This document shows positions 8,394 to 17,394 of a DNA stretch of 38,686 nucleotides, piece by piece. How positions within the stretch are numbered: the first letter of the stretch is position 1; every line of letters begins with the position of its first letter. The DNA is from Nitrospirota bacterium (GTDB taxonomy: Bacteria > Nitrospirota > Thermodesulfovibrionia > Thermodesulfovibrionales > UBA6898): NCBI GenBank assembly GCA_016217695.1, contig JACRHE010000117.1, positions 1 to 38,686 of the forward strand. The letters are read 5' to 3'. The position numbers were made by a program, and so were the translations under genes. Below the pieces are notes generated by a model. The model saw only the letters and a list, made by a program, of their open reading frames with translations, searched no databases and was not told the DNA's origin.

Positions 8394-9211
8394 GTAGATT
8401 CATTATCTTTACAGATCTTGACGGCACTTTACTGGACTATGATAATTACTCATTTGAAAAAGCCTTGCCAGCTTTAAAACTGATACGGGAGAAAAACATA
8501 CCACTCATACTCTGCTCAAGCAAAACAAGAACAGAGATAGAATATTACAGAAGAAAGCTTGATAACCGTCATCCTTTTATTTCCGAAAACGGCGGCGGGA
8601 TATTTATCCCTAAGAGTTATTTTGAGTTTATTCCGTCTGAGGGTTCATTACCCATAGAAGAGGACACGAACTACTATGTGATCAGGCTCGGAGCCAGATA
8701 TGCCGACTTAAGAAAAGCGATAGAGGAGCTGCAAAATAATGGATTCGAGATCAGAGGCTTTGGAGATATGACAGCAGGAGAACTCGCAGACATGGCTAAC
8801 ATGGATATTGACGAAGCAGTGATGGCAAAGGAGCGGAATTTTGATGAGCCGTTTGTCTATAAAGGGCCTAGCCGAGAATTGCCTCATCTCTTCAGTTCGA
8901 TCACTCAAAAAGGCTTCACGTATACGCAGGGAAGGTTTTTTCATATACTCGGTAACAGTAATAAGGGTAAAGCGGTATCGGTTCTGGCAGCTCTTTACAG
9001 GAGGCAGCATGGGAATATCAGAACAATTGCGTTAGGTGACAGCCCGAATGATATTCCGATGCTTGAGAAAGTCGACGTGCCTGTTCTTGTTCAAAAACAA
9101 AATGGCCTGTATGAGCCGCAAGTAGATATGCCGAAACTGGTAAAGGCAGACGGTGTCGGCCCTGGGGGGTGGAATAGCGCCCTCATTGATTTACTGAATA
9201 AGCAGACGTAA
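8390..9211 (+). CDS. HAD-IIB phosphatase, mannosyl/glucosyl-3-phosphoglycerate phosphatase type
   Basis: A 273-residue HAD-superfamily (Cof/IIB) phosphatase. Motif I is TDLDGTLLD with nucleophile D9 and acid D11. Motif II is CSSKTRTE. Then come PFISENGGGIF, an MpgP-like cap (GDMTAGELADMANM) and motif IV GDSPNDIPML. The GGGIF and cap sequences fit the MpgP family, whose members remove phosphate from mannosyl- or glucosyl-3-phosphoglycerate to release the free solute. The Persephonella GpgP belongs to this type (recalled knowledge). With gpgS only about 1.4 kb away on the other strand, it most likely does the second step of glucosylglycerate synthesis. Its ATG overlaps the kinase stop codon (ATGA), so the pair is translated together. 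Confidence 0.87.
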   Translation: MSRFIIFTDLDGTLLDYDNYSFEKALPALKLIREKNIPLILCSSKTRTEIEYYRRKLDNRHPFISENGGGIFIPKSYFEFIPSEGSLPIEEDTNYYVIRLGARYADLRKAIEELQNNGFEIRGFGDMTAGELADMANMDIDEAVMAKERNFDEPFVYKGPSRELPHLFSSITQKGFTYTQGRFFHILGNSNKGKAVSVLAALYRRQHGNIRTIALGDSPNDIPMLEKVDVPVLVQKQNGLYEPQVDMPKLVKADGVGPGGWNSALIDLLNKQT

Positions 9212-9240
9212 TATACTACGGCGAAATGCTTAAGCCGGCG

Positions 9241-9792
9241 CTATTTTATCCTCTTCGATATTATCTTAAACTCTTCTGTGCCGGCCTTCTCAAGCAGCTG
9301 AAAGAGCACCGTCTCGGTGCAGGTAATAACTGCGCCTGCGTCCCGCATGAATTCAATAGCCGTCGTATAGTTCTCCTTTGTCCTGGAGCAGATCGCATCA
9401 GAAACGGCATGCACAGCATACCCCTGCTTCAACAGGTCGACGCAGGTCTGAAGCACACATACATGGGTCTCCATCCCAGCAAGAATGACCTTCTTTCTGT
9501 CAGTCGATGCGAGGCCTGCAGGAAACGAGTCGCCCCTGCAGCAGCTGAAGGTCAGCTTCTCCAGAGGAGCAACGTGCCGGAGAGCCTCTTTTATCTCTAT
9601 GACTGTCGGACCGAGCCCTTTAGGATACTGCTCATTCAGAATCACTGGAATGTCGAGGAGCTTTGCTGTCTCAACCAGGTGCAGACAGTTGTCCACTACC
9701 TTCTGTCTTTCAGACATGACAGCTGCCAACCGCTCCTGAATATCGACGATCACAAGGACCGCCTCGTCCTTATTTATAAGAAACTTGTCCAT
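9241..9792 (-). CDS. Isochorismatase-like cysteine hydrolase
   Basis: A 183-residue protein of the isochorismatase/nicotinamidase superfamily. The catalytic triad is visible: D17 in VIVDIQ, K79 in PLEKLTFS and C112 in GMETHVCV, where the usual cis-peptide motif precedes the cysteine. The short length and METHVCV sequence match the YcaC-like or 'hydrolase' subgroup, whose substrates are mostly unknown; it need not act on isochorismate. It is convergent with the phosphatase gene (29-base gap) and stands alone on its strand. A GAGGG ribosome-like site lies about 12 bases before the ATG. There is no evident link with its neighbours. Confidence 0.85.
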   Translation of the reverse strand: MDKFLINKDEAVLVIVDIQERLAAVMSERQKVVDNCLHLVETAKLLDIPVILNEQYPKGLGPTVIEIKEALRHVAPLEKLTFSCCRGDSFPAGLASTDRKKVILAGMETHVCVLQTCVDLLKQGYAVHAVSDAICSRTKENYTTAIEFMRDAGAVITCTETVLFQLLEKAGTEEFKIISKRIK

Positions 9793-10111
9793 AATAAATA
9801 TTATCCCTCAATGCATCATTATATCAGAAAGAATTCAACCCACCCCTCTGCCCCTTTTCGGTAAGTCGCCTGAGGAGACCCTTCCGAGAGGGGATTCCCC
9901 GGGGCAATGAACAGGTGGGCGGACTGAAAAGCCTTTCGCAGCGATTCCTCATGGCATCGGAAGCCACGCCTGGAAACCTTAACCTGACGCAGTCTCCGAT
10001 CAGGGCCATGAATTCCAGACGCCAGGCCCTTATCAAATATTATCGCATTGAAAGGCTTTGAGGCTCGCCCTCCTGCTATAAAGTCCCTCACCCTTCGCTT
10101 CCTCGACTCTT
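9793..10111. other. Intergenic gap with no convincing gene
   Basis: This 319-base stretch lies between acs and the isochorismatase-like gene, both on the minus strand. Open frames exist (up to 90 codons, 9819-10091, minus), but their composition is rich in Arg, Gly and Ser. They have no ribosome site and no recognisable motif, and parallel frames look alike, which suggests non-coding sequence. The segment around 9885-9905 is GC-rich with short palindromes (CCCCGGGG). A decayed repeat or gene remnant is possible, but I cannot identify it. Confidence 0.4.
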
Positions 10112-12088
10112 CTACAACCTCTCCTTCACAAGATTAGCGACCACAGTCGGGTCAGCAAGGGTTGAGGTATCACCCAGCTCCTCTACCTGACCCCAGGCTA
10201 TCTTTCTGAGTATCCTTCTCATGATCTTGCCGGATCTTGTCTTTGGAAGCCCCGGCGCAAACTGAAGCTTGTCAGGCGTGGCTATCGGGCCTATCACTGT
10301 CCTGACATGACCAATAAGGATCTTCTTTAAGTCATCTGTCGGCTTCTGTCCGTCTTTTAACGTCACATAGACATAGATCCCCTCACCCTTTATCTCATGA
10401 GGGAACCCAACAACCGCAGCCTCAGCAACAGACTCATGGCTCACAAGGGCCGACTCCACCTCAGCAGTGCCAAGCCTGTGGCCGGAGATATTTATGACGT
10501 CGTCGATCCTTCCCATCAGCCAATAATCTCCGTCCTCGTCAACCCTGGCGCCATCACCGGTCAGATACATGCCGATAAATCTCGAAAAATATACCTCTTT
10601 TATCCGCTTGTTTTCAGGGTCTCCATATGTGCCTCTAAGCATTCCCGGCCACGGCTTCTCGATAACGAGATAGCCACCCTCGTTTGGACCAGCAGGAGAG
10701 CCGTCTTCCTTCAGGATCTTCGGTACTACTCCCGGGAAAGGCCTGTTTGCAGAGCCGGGCTTCAATGTCATGGCGCCGGGCAGAGGCGTTATAAGAATGC
10801 CACCTGTCTCTGTCTGCCACCACGTGTCGACTATCGGAAGTTTTTCCTTGCCTACATAGGTGTGATACCACATCCAGGCCTCGGGGTTGATCGGCTCGCC
10901 GACAGTGCCGAGGACCCGCAAAGACGAGAGGTCATGCTTATTGACCCAGCTTTCACCTTCTCTCATTAATGCCCTGATGGCTGTCGGAGCCGTGTAGAAT
11001 ATGTTCACCTTATGCTTGTCAACAATGGACCAGAACCTCCCTGCATCAGGATAGGTAGGTATGCCCTCAAACATCAGGCTTGTGGCGCCGTTCGAAAGAG
11101 GACCGTATACGATATAGCTGTGCCCTGTAACCCAGCCTATATCAGCTGTGCAGAAGTGGATATCTTCTTCGTGGTAGTCGAATATCCATCTGAAGGTCAT
11201 GTTCGTAAAGAGGAGGTATCCCCCTGTTGTATGCAGAACCCCCTTAGGCTTGCCTGTTGACCCTGATGTGTAGAGGATAAAGAGCGGGTCTTCAGCATCC
11301 ATCTGTACAGGCTCACAGTAATTGGCAATGTCCTGGGCCTTCATCTCCTCTTGCCACCAGAGGTCCCGCTTAGGCTCCATGTCAACTGCGCCGTCACCCC
11401 GTTTTACAACTATCACCTTCTCCACAGTTGGACATTCCTGCAACGCCTCATCGTTGCTGGACTTCAGGGGCACGAACCTTCCGCCACGTACGCCCTTATC
11501 AGCTGTAACCACAACCTTTGATTTGCAGTCCTGTATCCTGTCGCGCAGGGCCTGTGCGCTGAAACCTCCGAAGACGATGCTGTGAATAGCCCCTATCCTC
11601 GCGCAGGCCAGCATAGCTATCGCAAGCTCAGGGATCATCGGCAGATATATTGTTACCCTGTCGCCTTTTGTGACACCATGTTTTTTCAGCACGTTGGCAA
11701 ACCTGTTCACCTCATAGTAAAGCTGCTGATAGGTATACGTTTTATAAGAACCGTCATCTGCCTCCCAGATGATCGCAGCCTTATTTCTCCGGACAGTATT
11801 GATATGCCGGTCAAGACAGTTGTAGGAGGCATTGATCCTCCCCCCCTGAAACCATTTGATCTCGGGTTTTACAAAATCATATTCAAGGACCTTGTCCCAT
11901 TTTTTGTACCAGGAGAGATTCTGCTCCGCCATCTCGGCCCAGAAGCCCTCAGGGTCATCTACAGACCTCTTGTAGAGCTTCTCATAGTCCTGCATGCTCT
12001 TGATGTGAGCCTTGCCGCTGAACTCCTTTGACGGAGGAAATGTCCTGTTTTCCGCCATCAAGACCTCGATATTCTTGCCCTCTGACAT
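10112..12088 (-). CDS. acs: Acetyl-CoA synthetase (AMP-forming)
   Basis: A 658-residue enzyme that activates acetate with ATP and CoA to acetyl-CoA through acetyl-AMP. Visible features are the ACAS N-terminal motif, [12 protein letters not shown], the P-loop-like [39 protein letters not shown] and, near the C-terminus, [13 protein letters not shown] with catalytic lysine K621. That lysine is the usual site of inhibitory acetylation in this family. Length is typical. GAGGAGG at 12094-12100 fixes the ATG. It is the last gene of DUF4212-symporter-yggT-acs, so uptake and activation of acetate or a similar short acid are co-expressed. Specificity for acetate over propionate is likely from overall similarity, not proven. 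Confidence 0.96.
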   Translation of the reverse strand: MSEGKNIEVLMAENRTFPPSKEFSGKAHIKSMQDYEKLYKRSVDDPEGFWAEMAEQNLSWYKKWDKVLEYDFVKPEIKWFQGGRINASYNCLDRHINTVRRNKAAIIWEADDGSYKTYTYQQLYYEVNRFANVLKKHGVTKGDRVTIYLPMIPELAIAMLACARIGAIHSIVFGGFSAQALRDRIQDCKSKVVVTADKGVRGGRFVPLKSSNDEALQECPTVEKVIVVKRGDGAVDMEPKRDLWWQEEMKAQDIANYCEPVQMDAEDPLFILYTSGSTGKPKGVLHTTGGYLLFTNMTFRWIFDYHEEDIHFCTADIGWVTGHSYIVYGPLSNGATSLMFEGIPTYPDAGRFWSIVDKHKVNIFYTAPTAIRALMREGESWVNKHDLSSLRVLGTVGEPINPEAWMWYHTYVGKEKLPIVDTWWQTETGGILITPLPGAMTLKPGSANRPFPGVVPKILKEDGSPAGPNEGGYLVIEKPWPGMLRGTYGDPENKRIKEVYFSRFIGMYLTGDGARVDEDGDYWLMGRIDDVINISGHRLGTAEVESALVSHESVAEAAVVGFPHEIKGEGIYVYVTLKDGQKPTDDLKKILIGHVRTVIGPIATPDKLQFAPGLPKTRSGKIMRRILRKIAWGQVEELGDTSTLADPTVVANLVKERL

Positions 12089-12105
12089 AAAAACCTCCTC
12101 TATGT

Positions 12106-12378
12106 TTATTTAGGTAATGTGCCGGGTTTAAAAAAAACTATAAGCATCAGACGGATGATTATTATAAGCACTATCGAAAAAAAGGGGATAAAGCCTGCCT
12201 TTGCAAAAGGTAAAATCTTCTTTGTTACCCGGAAGACAGGCTCTGTAAGTTTTATAAATGCGCTGAGGATGATATTCTGCCTGCCGCCGATAATGCGGGA
12301 AAGTATGAACCTTCCGACGATCATCCACATAAGAAAGGACAACGTATAATTTATCAGCTGAAATATGACTATATTCAT
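12106..12378 (-). CDS. YggT family membrane protein
   Basis: A 90-residue protein with two hydrophobic stretches (about 3-24 and 60-84) around a central [11 protein letters not shown] segment, the characteristic pattern of YggT/Ycf19 proteins. These small inner-membrane proteins have been connected to osmotic tolerance or membrane-complex assembly, without a firm biochemical role. The gene lies 17 bases before acs and 51 after the symporter. No Shine-Dalgarno sequence is seen next to its ATG; the nearest GGGAGG is inside the hairpin at 12388-12422. Confidence 0.8.
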   Translation of the reverse strand: MNIVIFQLINYTLSFLMWMIVGRFILSRIIGGRQNIILSAFIKLTEPVFRVTKKILPFAKAGFIPFFSIVLIIIIRLMLIVFFKPGTLPK

Positions 12379-12387
12379 TTGTGAAGT

Positions 12388-12422
12388 GCAGGCAACCTCC
12401 CGGGTATCGGGAGATTGCCTGC
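12388..12422. promoter_or_regulatory. Strong intercistronic RNA hairpin without U-tract
   Basis: GCAGGCAACCTCCCG (12388-12402) and CGGGAGATTGCCTGC (12408-12422) form a 15-base-pair stem, one pair being G-U, around a five-base loop. It lies between the symporter stop and the yggT start on the minus strand. No T-run follows on either strand, so it is not a standard intrinsic terminator. It could set an RNA processing end or stabilise the symporter message separately from yggT-acs. Confidence 0.7.
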
Positions 12423-12429
12423 GATCCTC

Positions 12430-14442
12430 TTAGTGTTCCGCGTGAGCCCTGGAGGCTCCCTTTGGAATTCTGACACTCTCAACAAACTCCTGCAGCTCCT
12501 GTGACGGCGGCGCAGTCATCCTTGAGACTACATAGATGACTATGAAGCCAAGAGGTATACCGAAGAGACCTGAGGAGATGGTCTTGATACCCCACCAGCT
12601 CACCCCGTAGAATCTGCTGCCGATCATGTAAAACAGACAGATTGAAAACCCGGCCCACATGCCTGCAAGTGCTCCTGCCTTATTCGCCCTCTTATCCCAG
12701 ATGCCCATAACAAGCGCAGGGAAGAAGGAGGCGGCAGCGATCGAGAAGGCCCAGGCAACCAGCTCAACAATGATCGTGAGCTTGAAGGTCGCAACGTATG
12801 CTGCAATCAGGGCAACGATTACAAGCAGCGTCCTGGAGATGGTAAGCCTCCTGAGAATCGAGGCCTGCGGGTTGACGATCTTGTAATAGAGATCGTGCGA
12901 AAGAGCGTTGGAGATCGTAAGAAGCAGTCCGTCGGCAGTAGAAAGGGCTGCCGCAAGACCGCCTGCTGCAACAAGACCTGATATGACATACGGAAGTCCT
13001 GCTATCTCAGGCATCGCAAGCACGATGGCGTCGGCTCCGATCGTGAGCTCGTAGAACTGGAGTATGCCGTCTGCATTGATATCCTTGAACGTGACCAGTC
13101 CAACCTTGCCCCAGTTCGCCATCCAGGCCGGCAGTTGCGCGATCGGAAGGCCTATAATGTTGTTTAAGACCTCATTTCTCGCAAAGGCCGCGTATGCAGG
13201 CGCTGTGAAGTAGAGCAGGAATATGAAGAACAGAGACCACCCGACCGAGATGCGCGCCTCTTTAACAGAAGGCACCGTGTAGTATCTCATCAGGATGTGA
13301 GGAAGCCCTGCTGTTCCGACCATAAGGCAGAAGGTGAGAGCAAGCATATTCTTCATGTCCAGTCTTGCAAAAGGCTGAAGATATGGTTTAAGCGGCTTTG
13401 AACTCGCCTCATATTTTTTCTTTGTCTCGGTCCATTTCTCCTTTGCTGCCTCAGGGGTCTGAGGATAATCCTTTATGGATTTCTGGATAGCCTCCCTGTC
13501 CTTTGCAGGGGCATCGGCAGGAAGCGCCGCGAGCTTGTCGTCAAGGGCCTTCTTCCCCTCATCGAGCGTAGCAGGAAGCCCCTTGATCTTTGCGTCCATC
13601 TTTGCGGCCTCTTCCTTCCATAAGGCCATGACCTGCTGCTCCTTTGGATCCGCATTGATCGCCTTCTCCTTTGCATCTATCTTCTGCAGCACCTGTCCGT
13701 ACATGATCTCGGGAATCGGCACTCCCGTCACCTTCTGCGACATAACAACAGGCGGCACAAGGTAAGCGATGATCAGGATTATGTACTGGGCGACCTGCGT
13801 CCAGGTGACAGCCTTCATTCCGCCGAGCATGGAGCAGACAAGGATGCCGCCCAGACCGACGAAGACCCCGGTGGCAAAGTCGAGGCCGAGAAAGCGGCCC
13901 ATGATAATGCCGACGCCAGTGACCTGCGCGATCAGGTAGGTGAAAGATGCCGTGATAGCGGCGAGGATGCCGATCCACCGCGCTGCATGACCGCCGTAGC
14001 GGGCGCCGAGGAAGTCAGGGATTGTGTACTGGCCGAACTTCCTCAGGTATGGTCCGAGGAAGACTGCCAGCAGCACATAGCCGCCGGTCCATCCCATGAT
14101 GTATGCAAGCCCGTCATAGCCGAGGCCGTATATCGTGCCTGCCATGCCGATAAAGGACGCTGCAGACATCCAGTCAGAGCCTGTGGCCATACCGTTGAAC
14201 AGGGCAGGCACTGAACGGCCCGCAACATAGTACTCAGAGATCTTTGCTGTCCTCGATGAAATACCGATAACAGCATACAGACCTATGGTTATAAACATAT
14301 ACGTATAGCCGATCATCTTGTTCGACATGCCCATCTGCTCTGCGATAGCAAGGGCTATGACGAAGAAGATGAATCCCCCGGTATACATCAGATAGATCTT
14401 GCCTAAATTGTCGAGAAATGATTTTCCGCCTACTGATGCCAT
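12430..14442 (-). CDS. Sodium:solute symporter, VC_2705/ActP-like large subunit
   Basis: A 670-residue SSS-family transporter with 13 or so helices, probably importing acetate or a related organic anion with Na+. Visible features are EYYVAGRSVPALFNGMATGSDWMSAASF (near 70-97), GGMKAVTWTQVAQYI, and GLVAAGGLAAALSTADGLLLTISNALSHD, a hallmark of the ActP/VC_2705 group. It differs from ordinary members by a Lys/Ala/Glu-rich hydrophilic insertion at about residues 245-355. It also has an EF-hand-like loop DINADGILQFYE at 454-465 in a hydrophilic segment. Its ATG overlaps the stop of the DUF4212 gene (TAATG), as expected for a two-subunit transporter. The pairing with acs points to acetate uptake. 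Confidence 0.9.
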   Translation of the reverse strand: MASVGGKSFLDNLGKIYLMYTGGFIFFVIALAIAEQMGMSNKMIGYTYMFITIGLYAVIGISSRTAKISEYYVAGRSVPALFNGMATGSDWMSAASFIGMAGTIYGLGYDGLAYIMGWTGGYVLLAVFLGPYLRKFGQYTIPDFLGARYGGHAARWIGILAAITASFTYLIAQVTGVGIIMGRFLGLDFATGVFVGLGGILVCSMLGGMKAVTWTQVAQYIILIIAYLVPPVVMSQKVTGVPIPEIMYGQVLQKIDAKEKAINADPKEQQVMALWKEEAAKMDAKIKGLPATLDEGKKALDDKLAALPADAPAKDREAIQKSIKDYPQTPEAAKEKWTETKKKYEASSKPLKPYLQPFARLDMKNMLALTFCLMVGTAGLPHILMRYYTVPSVKEARISVGWSLFFIFLLYFTAPAYAAFARNEVLNNIIGLPIAQLPAWMANWGKVGLVTFKDINADGILQFYELTIGADAIVLAMPEIAGLPYVISGLVAAGGLAAALSTADGLLLTISNALSHDLYYKIVNPQASILRRLTISRTLLVIVALIAAYVATFKLTIIVELVAWAFSIAAASFFPALVMGIWDKRANKAGALAGMWAGFSICLFYMIGSRFYGVSWWGIKTISSGLFGIPLGFIVIYVVSRMTAPPSQELQEFVESVRIPKGASRAHAEH

Positions 14443-14723
14443 TATTCTTCCTCCTCTTCCACGCCGTAGTCTATATCCGCCTTGTTCATCTTAAACGCAT
14501 AGTTGAAGATGAGAATGACGAATATAATGAGCGATCCCTGGGCGCCCATGTAATAACCCAACGGGAATCCCAGGATCACGATGGAATCCAACTGGGGCGA
14601 AAAGAAGATCGCCACATACGTGACCACGAACCATATGGCCAGGGTCATGCCGGTCAGCTTCTTGTTGTAATTCCAGTATTGACGAAGTCTGTCTCTGTCC
14701 AGATTTTTTAACTCTTTTGCCAT
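14442..14723 (-). CDS. DUF4212 small subunit of sodium:solute symporter
   Basis: A 93-residue protein with two membrane helices (about 27-47 and 57-80) and the LRQYWNYNKKLTGMTLAIWFVVT pattern of the small subunit that accompanies VC_2705-type symporters. The C-terminus is a run of glutamates. GGAGG stands 5 bases before the ATG. It is the first gene of the acetate-use operon, overlapping the large subunit by one base. Upstream (14724-14802) there is no clear sigma-70 box. One AGTTAC hexamer at 14775-14780 is shared with other intergenic sites of this cluster. Confidence 0.9.
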   Translation of the reverse strand: MAKELKNLDRDRLRQYWNYNKKLTGMTLAIWFVVTYVAIFFSPQLDSIVILGFPLGYYMGAQGSLIIFVILIFNYAFKMNKADIDYGVEEEEE

Positions 14724-14802
14724 TTTTCCTCCTTCAAAGAATCTGCCATTTAAGCCTCATCACCTAAAACGTTAAGTTACCTCCCTCTCACCTCCTTTTG
14801 CC

Positions 14803-15471
14803 TCATGGTCTGCCTATCGTCAAAAGGTCCCTCAAGGTCCTCACCCCAAGACCGGGCAGAAGGCTCAGGAACCTCTGAAAAAGCTGCGCCGTCATAAAGG
14901 CGTCACTTAATGCATTGTGCGCCCCGTTTACCGGGACACCGTACTCTCTCGCAATCGAAAAAAGGTTAAGGTCATCCGTGTCTGCGTGGTAGTGGCTGCT
15001 GAATCCGGTCTGACTTGACTTTATCCAGCCATAGAGCCTGAAGGTGTCCACCATACTGTTTTTCATCCGCGGGCCACGGCCGCGCTTTATCTCCTTGCCT
15101 ATGAAATCCATATCCATCGAGATAAAATGTCCCACAATAACCGCATCCCGGCAGAAATCCAGAAATTCGGACAGTACGTCCGCTACAGGCGGCTTTTCCG
15201 CAACATCAGAAGGCGTTATTTCATGCACCACAATACTCCTGTGATCCATCTCTGACGAGGGGTTTACCATCCTGTAAAACGCATTTCCAAGGTCTATGCG
15301 GCCTCCCTTCATCCTCACAGCTCCTATCGAGACGACTGAATCCTTTTTCAGGTCCAGACCCGTAAGCTCGGTATCGATGACTACATAGTCCGCGTTTTCG
15401 ATCAACAGCGAAAGAGACTCGTTATTTTTCGAAAAGAGGCCGTCTATCATGTCTTTATAAAAGGCTATCAC
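14803..15471 (-). CDS. DnaQ-like 3'-5' exonuclease (DEDDh family)
   Basis: A 222-residue protein with the three exonuclease motifs: ExoI VIDTELTGL (D and E metal ligands, about residues 31-39), ExoII GHFISMDMDF, and ExoIII HNALSDA with the general-base histidine and final aspartate. It resembles the proofreading epsilon subunit but lacks its C-terminal polymerase-binding tail. It starts at GTG, whose bases overlap the stop of the upstream DUF294 gene (GTGA), so both are made from one message. The same pairing of DnaQ-like exonuclease with a CBS-DUF294 protein occurs next to ActP/CrbS loci in Vibrio (from memory). Its target is unknown and may be a signalling nucleotide or RNA rather than DNA. 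Confidence 0.87.
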   Translation of the reverse strand: MIAFYKDMIDGLFSKNNESLSLLIENADYVVIDTELTGLDLKKDSVVSIGAVRMKGGRIDLGNAFYRMVNPSSEMDHRSIVVHEITPSDVAEKPPVADVLSEFLDFCRDAVIVGHFISMDMDFIGKEIKRGRGPRMKNSMVDTFRLYGWIKSSQTGFSSHYHADTDDLNLFSIAREYGVPVNGAHNALSDAFMTAQLFQRFLSLLPGLGVRTLRDLLTIGRP

Positions 15472-17378
15472 TGGTTCACCATACCTGGCCTGAACAACTC
15501 AACGATCGCGTCCTGAATCCTCAGTACCAGCTGGAAGGACTCTTTCAGGGACTTTTTTTCAAGGTTGGAAAGCCTGCCGGGGTTGATGAAATTGTCAGGC
15601 GGCAGATTCATTTCGATCAGCTCCAGCTGATGATGAATCCTGAGCAGCGTGATAAATTCAAATGCCTGCTCCATCTCTTCGCCCAGCTCTATTATTATCG
15701 GATGACTCTCCCTCATCGCCTTTATTCTTTCGAGTGTAGATGTCTCTGAAACACCTGTTTCGAGGGCGAACAACCTGACGATATCGATCAGCGGACCGAT
15801 ACCCTTTAATTTCAGATTCAGCTCATCCTTGTGCTCCCCGCTCTTTTCGACCACAAAGGTCTTAAAAAAACCGAGAGGGGGCCTGTTGCCGGTTATCACC
15901 CCTGCCATGCGCGCGAGAAACACGTTCTGATTTTCGACTATCTTCGCCAGATATGCCCTGAGATTTTCGGCGAGCTTCAGGTTGCCGTGCAGAGGCCTGA
16001 AGTCGAAGAATATAAGAGAATGGAGCACGGAATCAGGGGTCGGGCTGCCTATCCATCTCGAGAAGTATGACTTCCATGTTGCCAGGGGCTGACACCACTT
16101 TGGGTTGCTCGCCATATAGTTTGCCGGACAGAGAGGAAAGCCGCACCTGACCAGGGAATCCCTTACAAAGACCGTAAACTTGGCGAAATAGTCATCGGCC
16201 TTCTTCTCCTCGACGTCGGTGTTGGGGTCCTCATAAATGATCGCGTTGTCCTGATCGGTCTTGAAGGTCTGCTCCTTCCTTCCCTCGCTCCCAAATACTA
16301 TCCAGCAGTAGCTCAGCGGAGGTCTGCCGAATCTCCTTTCCGCGATATCAAGAATCTTTCTGACGAGCCTGTCGTTAATCTCGGATATTATTCTTGTAAC
16401 GTTGCTTGCCCTGGCTCCCTCCTTAAGGAGAAGGCTCACGATCCTGTTTATCTTTACGGAGACAGGGATAAGTCCCTCGATGCTCTGCTGGCTCTCTATA
16501 TCCCGAGCGATAGAGATGGGTGACGTGCCCTGAAGCATCATCAGATCGTGGTTTGTAACTATGCCTTTGAGCCTGCCCTCGTCAACCACAAGGAGGTGGT
16601 GGATGTTGTAACGTATCATCTTCAGAAGGGCCTCAAAACAGTAGTCTCTTGCCTCCACCTTCATAAGCGGTATGCTCATTATGCTCTCTACCGGCTCAGC
16701 CGAACTTCTGCCCCTGGAGACGACCTTGTCCCTCAGGTCCCTGTCTGTCACAATGCCGGCAGGCAGGCCATCGCGGTCCAGAAGCACAAGGCAGCTTATG
16801 CGCCTGCCCGACATCGTCTCTGCCGCCTCCCTTATGGATATGTCGAACTGGGCCGTCACAACCTCCTTGGTCGCCAGCTCACCCACAGGAGTGGTGAAGA
16901 GCAGCTTGTCTCCTCCTCCGTATAAAAGGCTCTTGTTATGCATCTCCTTGTAGGTCTTGTCTATATATTTGTTCAGGAATGACTTATAGAAGAATTCTGA
17001 AAATGCGGGATTCGTGTCCATGAGACGCTGAATCGTCCCCTTTGCAACCAGATAGCAGGCGGTATCTTCCACAGCCACCACATTCGCCCTCGACCTGTCG
17101 CCTCCAACCAGGGAAAGAAGCCCGAATACATCACCCTCGCTCCTGTAGTCAATGATCACGTCCTCATCAGTGTCTATATGGATGTATACCTTGACCCCAC
17201 CTTTTATGATAATCCTGAGATATTGGCTCGGCGGTCCGTCCTGCTGCAGTATTACCGAACCCTTTGGGTAAGTCTCACTGGTTATGCCTCCGGCTATATC
17301 AGCAATGGTTACGTCATCCAGAAACTGAAACGGAGGGATATTCTTTAGAAAGCCTGTAACTTCATCTTTTTGCATCAT
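15468..17378 (-). CDS. cNMP-binding, CBS-pair, DUF294 nucleotidyltransferase-like regulator (copy A)
   Basis: A 636-residue cytosolic signalling protein in four parts. A cyclic-nucleotide-binding fold spans about 12-130 and contains SEGDVFGLLSLVGG. A CBS pair spans about 165-285, with GIVTDRDLRDKVV and GIVTNHDLM. A GlnD-like nucleotidyltransferase core has GSEGRKEQ at 363-370 and TDQDN at 374-378, the metal-binding acidic pair. A C-terminal helical DUF294_C domain ends it. The nucleotidyltransferase motifs look intact, though activity is rarely proven. The ATG/ATG start has no Shine-Dalgarno site. It is preceded by a sigma-54-like promoter at 17395-17409 that would leave only about five leader bases. 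Copy B at 19469-21361 is a clear paralogue over the whole length. The exonuclease gene follows with overlap. Confidence 0.9.
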   Translation of the reverse strand: MMQKDEVTGFLKNIPPFQFLDDVTIADIAGGITSETYPKGSVILQQDGPPSQYLRIIIKGGVKVYIHIDTDEDVIIDYRSEGDVFGLLSLVGGDRSRANVVAVEDTACYLVAKGTIQRLMDTNPAFSEFFYKSFLNKYIDKTYKEMHNKSLLYGGGDKLLFTTPVGELATKEVVTAQFDISIREAAETMSGRRISCLVLLDRDGLPAGIVTDRDLRDKVVSRGRSSAEPVESIMSIPLMKVEARDYCFEALLKMIRYNIHHLLVVDEGRLKGIVTNHDLMMLQGTSPISIARDIESQQSIEGLIPVSVKINRIVSLLLKEGARASNVTRIISEINDRLVRKILDIAERRFGRPPLSYCWIVFGSEGRKEQTFKTDQDNAIIYEDPNTDVEEKKADDYFAKFTVFVRDSLVRCGFPLCPANYMASNPKWCQPLATWKSYFSRWIGSPTPDSVLHSLIFFDFRPLHGNLKLAENLRAYLAKIVENQNVFLARMAGVITGNRPPLGFFKTFVVEKSGEHKDELNLKLKGIGPLIDIVRLFALETGVSETSTLERIKAMRESHPIIIELGEEMEQAFEFITLLRIHHQLELIEMNLPPDNFINPGRLSNLEKKSLKESFQLVLRIQDAIVELFRPGMVNQ

Positions 17379-17394
17379 ATTGACAGATCTTACC

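Noticed and set aside
9226-9864. 212-codon plus-strand open frame over the isochorismatase-like gene
   Set aside because: Antisense to a gene with a complete catalytic triad; Cys/Leu/His-rich composition without motifs.
9819-10091. 90-codon minus-strand open frame in the gap after acs
   Set aside because: No ribosome site, Arg/Gly/Ser-rich, and overlapping frames look equally open; treated as non-coding.
14730-14750. Sigma-54-like TGGCAGATTCTTTGA before the DUF4212 gene
   Set aside because: The -12 GC is GA, and the predicted start would fall at the ATG and remove the obvious GGAGG ribosome site.
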